Assembly: GCA_051002015.1 (NCBI GenBank)
Contig: JBPCMS010000002.1
Location: 1 to 15,599, forward strand
Direction of reading: 5' to 3'
DNA: 15,599 nt
Source of the DNA: JACDBE01 sp051002015
GTDB taxonomy: Bacteria; Actinomycetota; Acidimicrobiia; Spongiisociales; UBA5794
Below, piece by piece: positions 13,646-15,599 of this stretch (position 1 is the stretch's first letter; each line of letters begins with the position of its first letter). The position numbers and the translations under genes were made by a program. The notes below the pieces were generated by a model. It saw nothing but the letters and a program-made list of their open reading frames with translations, made no database searches and had not been told where the DNA came from.

Positions 13646-13910
13646 TCACGGCCGGCGCTCAGTGGAGTCGAGGGTCCGCAGCAACCGGACCCACCGTCGC
13701 CAACACACCTTGCATTCGGTGGGTCCGGTGCGCCCGGTGAACCAGGCGCGGGTGGTGTCCATCGGGCCGAGCTGGCACAAGGTGGCGAGGCGCCCGCCGG
13801 GTGGATGCGGGGCGCACCGCGCCGGTAGCGACGTCGAACCATCCTTGGGTGTAGTGACTCCGGGTCGCGGTGGCGACCCACAACCACACCAGGTCACCGG
13901 GTGGGGTCAT
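13646..13910 (-). pseudogene. Frameshifted phage-type zinc-binding protein
   Basis: The ATG at 13910 overlaps the stop of the preceding - strand gene (ATGA) and opens MTPPGDLVWLWVATATRSHY and TQGWFDVATGA. The same frame then becomes Arg/Pro/His-rich noise. The neighbouring frame continues sensibly from about 13830: CAPHPPGGRLATLCQLGP, AWFTGRTGPTECKVCWRRW, ending at TGA 13646. Joined, the product would be a ~87-residue protein with Cys pairs (LCQL and CKVC), the layout of small actinophage and mobile-element proteins with an 'H......TLCG.......C..C' pattern. One base lost or gained around 13820-13835 explains both halves. It stops a few bases from the convergent nucleotidyltransferase fragment. 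Confidence 0.5.
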
Positions 13911-14202
13911 CACTCCACCTCCTCGGCGCCGAGGGTCTCGCGGAGTAGGTCTGCGGCGGCGTCGAGTTCGGCTTGGCCTCGGGCTAGACGGAGGGCGGCC
14001 AACGCTTCCTCTTCCGCCGGTAGCAGCGTGAGGTCGCACGGTCGGCGGTTGCGGTCGGGCTTAGGGGCAACAACCGCGCACCAGTGGAAGTGCGCTCCGG
14101 GGATCGGGTGGTCGCATTCCGGACACTTGACCTTGACCTGATCGGCGGTGTCCGCCGGGTCGAACAGGCTCCGATGCGCTCCAACTTGGCCAACTTGCTC
14201 AC
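13910..14202 (-). pseudogene. Zinc-ribbon gene cut or shifted at the IS256-family element edge
   Basis: Between the insertion sequence and 13910 the frame encodes SLFDPADTADQVKVKCPECD, then HPIPGAHFHWCAVVAPKPDR and a helical tail LAALRLARGQAELDAAADLLRETLG. CPEC with HFHWC is a plausible metal site. The frame runs on into the insertion sequence without a natural start. In another frame a GTG at 14202, directly against the element, begins MSKLAKLERIGA, which reads like a genuine N-terminus, so a single-base frameshift near 14165 is likely besides the insertion. Upstream sequence is replaced by the element. It overlaps the next gene by ATGA, showing these were an operon. Function unknown. Confidence 0.5.
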
Positions 14203-14227
14203 GAGATATCGTCAAATGTTGTGGATG
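14203..14227. repeat. Left inverted repeat of the IS256-family element
   Basis: GAGATATCGTCA plus the core AATGTTGTGGATG. It lies 12 bases beyond the transposase stop and directly abuts the GTG at 14202 of the interrupted zinc-ribbon gene. Confidence 0.8.
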
Positions 14228-14238
14228 GAGTCGGGTGG

Positions 14239-15486
14239 TCAGGCGGCGTCCCTTGACTTGTCGTTGCTCCTTTCGGTGAGGGTTCCGTCGGTGAATTCGG
14301 CTCCGGCTCGGACGAGGGCGACCAGCTCGGGGCTGTTGACCTTGCGCCAACGGGTCTGGGCGGCGTCGAGGAGCTTGTAGGCCATCACCAAGCCGTGGCG
14401 GCGGGTGCCGGCGCCCTTGGTGACCCGGGTGCGGAGCCGGACGGTGGCGAAGGTCGATTCGATCGGGTTCGTGGTCCGTAGGTGGATCCAGTGGGCGGCG
14501 GGGAAGTCGTAGAACGCCAAGAGGGCGTCGCGGTCGGCGGTGACCTTCCCGACGGCCTTGGGGTACTTGTCGCCGAAGCGACCCTTGAAATCGGAAATGG
14601 CGTCGTCGGCGTCGGCTCTCGTCTCAGCGAGGTAGATCTGATGCAACGCCTGCTTGGCCTTCGGTTGGAGCCGCTTGGGTAGGGCGTCGAGGACGTTGGC
14701 GGTCTTGTGGACCCAGCAGCGCTGCTCGATCGTGTCGGGGAACACATCCCGCAGCGCCGCCCAGAACCCCAACGCGCCGTCACCGACCGCCACCACCGGG
14801 GCTTGCATGCCCCGGTTCTTGAGGTCCCGCAACAGATCAGCCCACGACTCGGTCGATTCCCGGTACCCGTCCACGCAGGCGACGAGTTCCTTCGAACCGT
14901 CGGCGCGGACCCCGACGATGACGAGGCAGCACAGCCGGTCTTCCTCGAGGCGGATCTTGAAGTGGACCCCGTCGGCCCACACATACACGAAGTCCGACCC
15001 GGACAGGTCCCGACGCTCGAACGCCTGATACTCATCGGACCAGGTCTCGAGGAGACGAGTGATCGTCGCCGGAGACAGTCCGGCGCCGGTCCCGAAGAAC
15101 TCCGTGAGCGCCGGAGCGAAATCGCCGGTGGAGAGGCCCCGCAGGTACAGCACCGGCAACACATCGGCGACCTTCGGGGAGCGGCGGGCGTACCGGGGCA
15201 GGATTGCCGACGTGAACCGGTGCCCCTGGCGGCGGTCATCCACCCTCGGTGCCTTGACCTTCAACCCGCCCGCTGCGGTCACCAGCGTCCGCTCACGGGC
15301 TCGCCCGTTACGCACCACCACCCGACGCCCCGCCTCATCAACGTGCTCGCAGTGCCGGCCGACGTAATCAGCGACCTCCGCCTCCAACGCAGCCGCCAGC
15401 ATCCGGCGGGCACCCTCGGTCACCAGCCCATCCAAGATCCCGACCAGGTCGCCGCCATCGGCACCGTCGGTGACTATCTTCAACAT
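14239..15486 (-). CDS. IS256-family (Mutator-type) DDE transposase
   Basis: Catalyses cut-and-paste or copy-out movement of its element. It is 415 residues from the ATG at 15486, the normal family length. That start is preferred over the in-frame GTG at 15513 because AAGGAG (15500-15495) lies 8 bases before it. The catalytic triad is present: D172 in YVWADGVHFKIR, D236 in VAVGDGALGFW, and E343 in TTNPIESTFATVR. The conserved C-x2-H (RCWVHKTANVLDALP, C257/H260) is also intact. N-terminal helical and DNA-binding regions (LEAEVADYVGR, GLKVKAPRV, LYLRGLSTGDFAPAL) follow the family order. There is no frameshift, so the element may still be mobile and arrived recently compared with the decayed genes beside it. 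Confidence 0.96.
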   Translation of the reverse strand: MLKIVTDGADGGDLVGILDGLVTEGARRMLAAALEAEVADYVGRHCEHVDEAGRRVVVRNGRARERTLVTAAGGLKVKAPRVDDRRQGHRFTSAILPRYARRSPKVADVLPVLYLRGLSTGDFAPALTEFFGTGAGLSPATITRLLETWSDEYQAFERRDLSGSDFVYVWADGVHFKIRLEEDRLCCLVIVGVRADGSKELVACVDGYRESTESWADLLRDLKNRGMQAPVVAVGDGALGFWAALRDVFPDTIEQRCWVHKTANVLDALPKRLQPKAKQALHQIYLAETRADADDAISDFKGRFGDKYPKAVGKVTADRDALLAFYDFPAAHWIHLRTTNPIESTFATVRLRTRVTKGAGTRRHGLVMAYKLLDAAQTRWRKVNSPELVALVRAGAEFTDGTLTERSNDKSRDAA

Positions 15487-15574
15487 CAGGCGTACTCCTT
15501 CCCCGCCGGTCACACCCGACGGATCCCTTGAATCAGGTTCGGAAGGGTACGCCGCCCTCTTCTCCCAGCCCGGT

Positions 15575-15599
15575 CATCCACAACATTCGGTTATAGCTC
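15575..15599. repeat. Right inverted repeat of the IS256-family element
   Basis: Reverse complement GAGCTATAACCG plus AATGTTGTGGATG; pairs with 14203-14227 with five mismatches. It may continue past the window. Confidence 0.8.

Larger units (their letters stand above)
14203..15599 (-). mobile_element. IS256-family insertion sequence, right end at the window edge
   Basis: One transposase gene bounded by imperfect inverted repeats. The left repeat at 14203-14227 and the reverse complement of 15575-15599 agree at 20 of 25 positions, sharing GAG at the tip and a perfect 13-base core, AATGTTGTGGATG. The length of about 1.4 kb is normal for the family. The right tip coincides with the end of the window, so the exact end and the 8-9 bp target duplication expected for IS256 cannot be checked. 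Confidence 0.88.

Noticed and set aside
1..15599. CRISPR array, tRNA, rRNA or riboswitch
   Set aside because: Looked for regularly spaced repeats and cloverleaf or aptamer-like sequence on both strands; none was recognised by eye.

Overview
The window is very GC-rich, uses GTG and TTG starts, and packs genes with 1-4 base overlaps. This and its gene types (a sensor kinase coupled to a GerMN lipoprotein as in mtrB-lpqB, a mycobacterial-type secreted SodC, a PadR/membrane-protein pair) point to a high-GC actinobacterium. A deep lineage such as Acidimicrobiia is a guess from gene style, not something the sequence proves.

Layout. (1) 1-2757, + strand: the 3' part of a HAMP histidine kinase overlaps (ATGA) a lipoprotein with GerMN and SH3b domains. 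A strong hairpin follows at the convergent junction. (2) 2775-8713, - strand: an MDR-family quinone oxidoreductase, a PhyH-like Fe(II)/2-oxoglutarate dioxygenase, a dienelactone-hydrolase-like protein, an 859-residue multipass membrane protein with a C-terminal GHSQG hydrolase domain (start overlapping the preceding stop), and a small SPOR-like protein. (3) 8786-9454, + strand: an exported Cu/Zn superoxide dismutase with a clear promoter, an inverted repeat just past the -10, and a duplicated ribosome-site/start-codon block that creates an 8-codon leader ORF overlapping the sodC start. (4) 9455-14202: an accessory region rich in gene remains. It holds short zinc-ribbon ORFs on the - strand, a multipass membrane protein without a good start, a broken secreted protein made of two copies of one ~80-residue domain, the C-terminal end of an integrase, a nucleotidyltransferase fragment with an in-frame stop, and frameshifted phage-type genes. 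Inside it sits an apparently intact padR/membrane-protein pair. (5) 14203-15599: an IS256-family element whose right inverted repeat reaches the last base of the window.

The left 9.4 kb looks like intact chromosome: envelope signalling, hydrolysis and redox chemistry, and extracytoplasmic superoxide defence. The right 6 kb looks like a decayed integrated element. The most informative points are the sodC leader, the duplicated-domain pseudogene (Cys-to-Cys spans of 235 and 237 bp, exactly two bases apart), and the remnants left by integration and IS activity. I see no CRISPR array, tRNA or rRNA, and no clear intact defence system.
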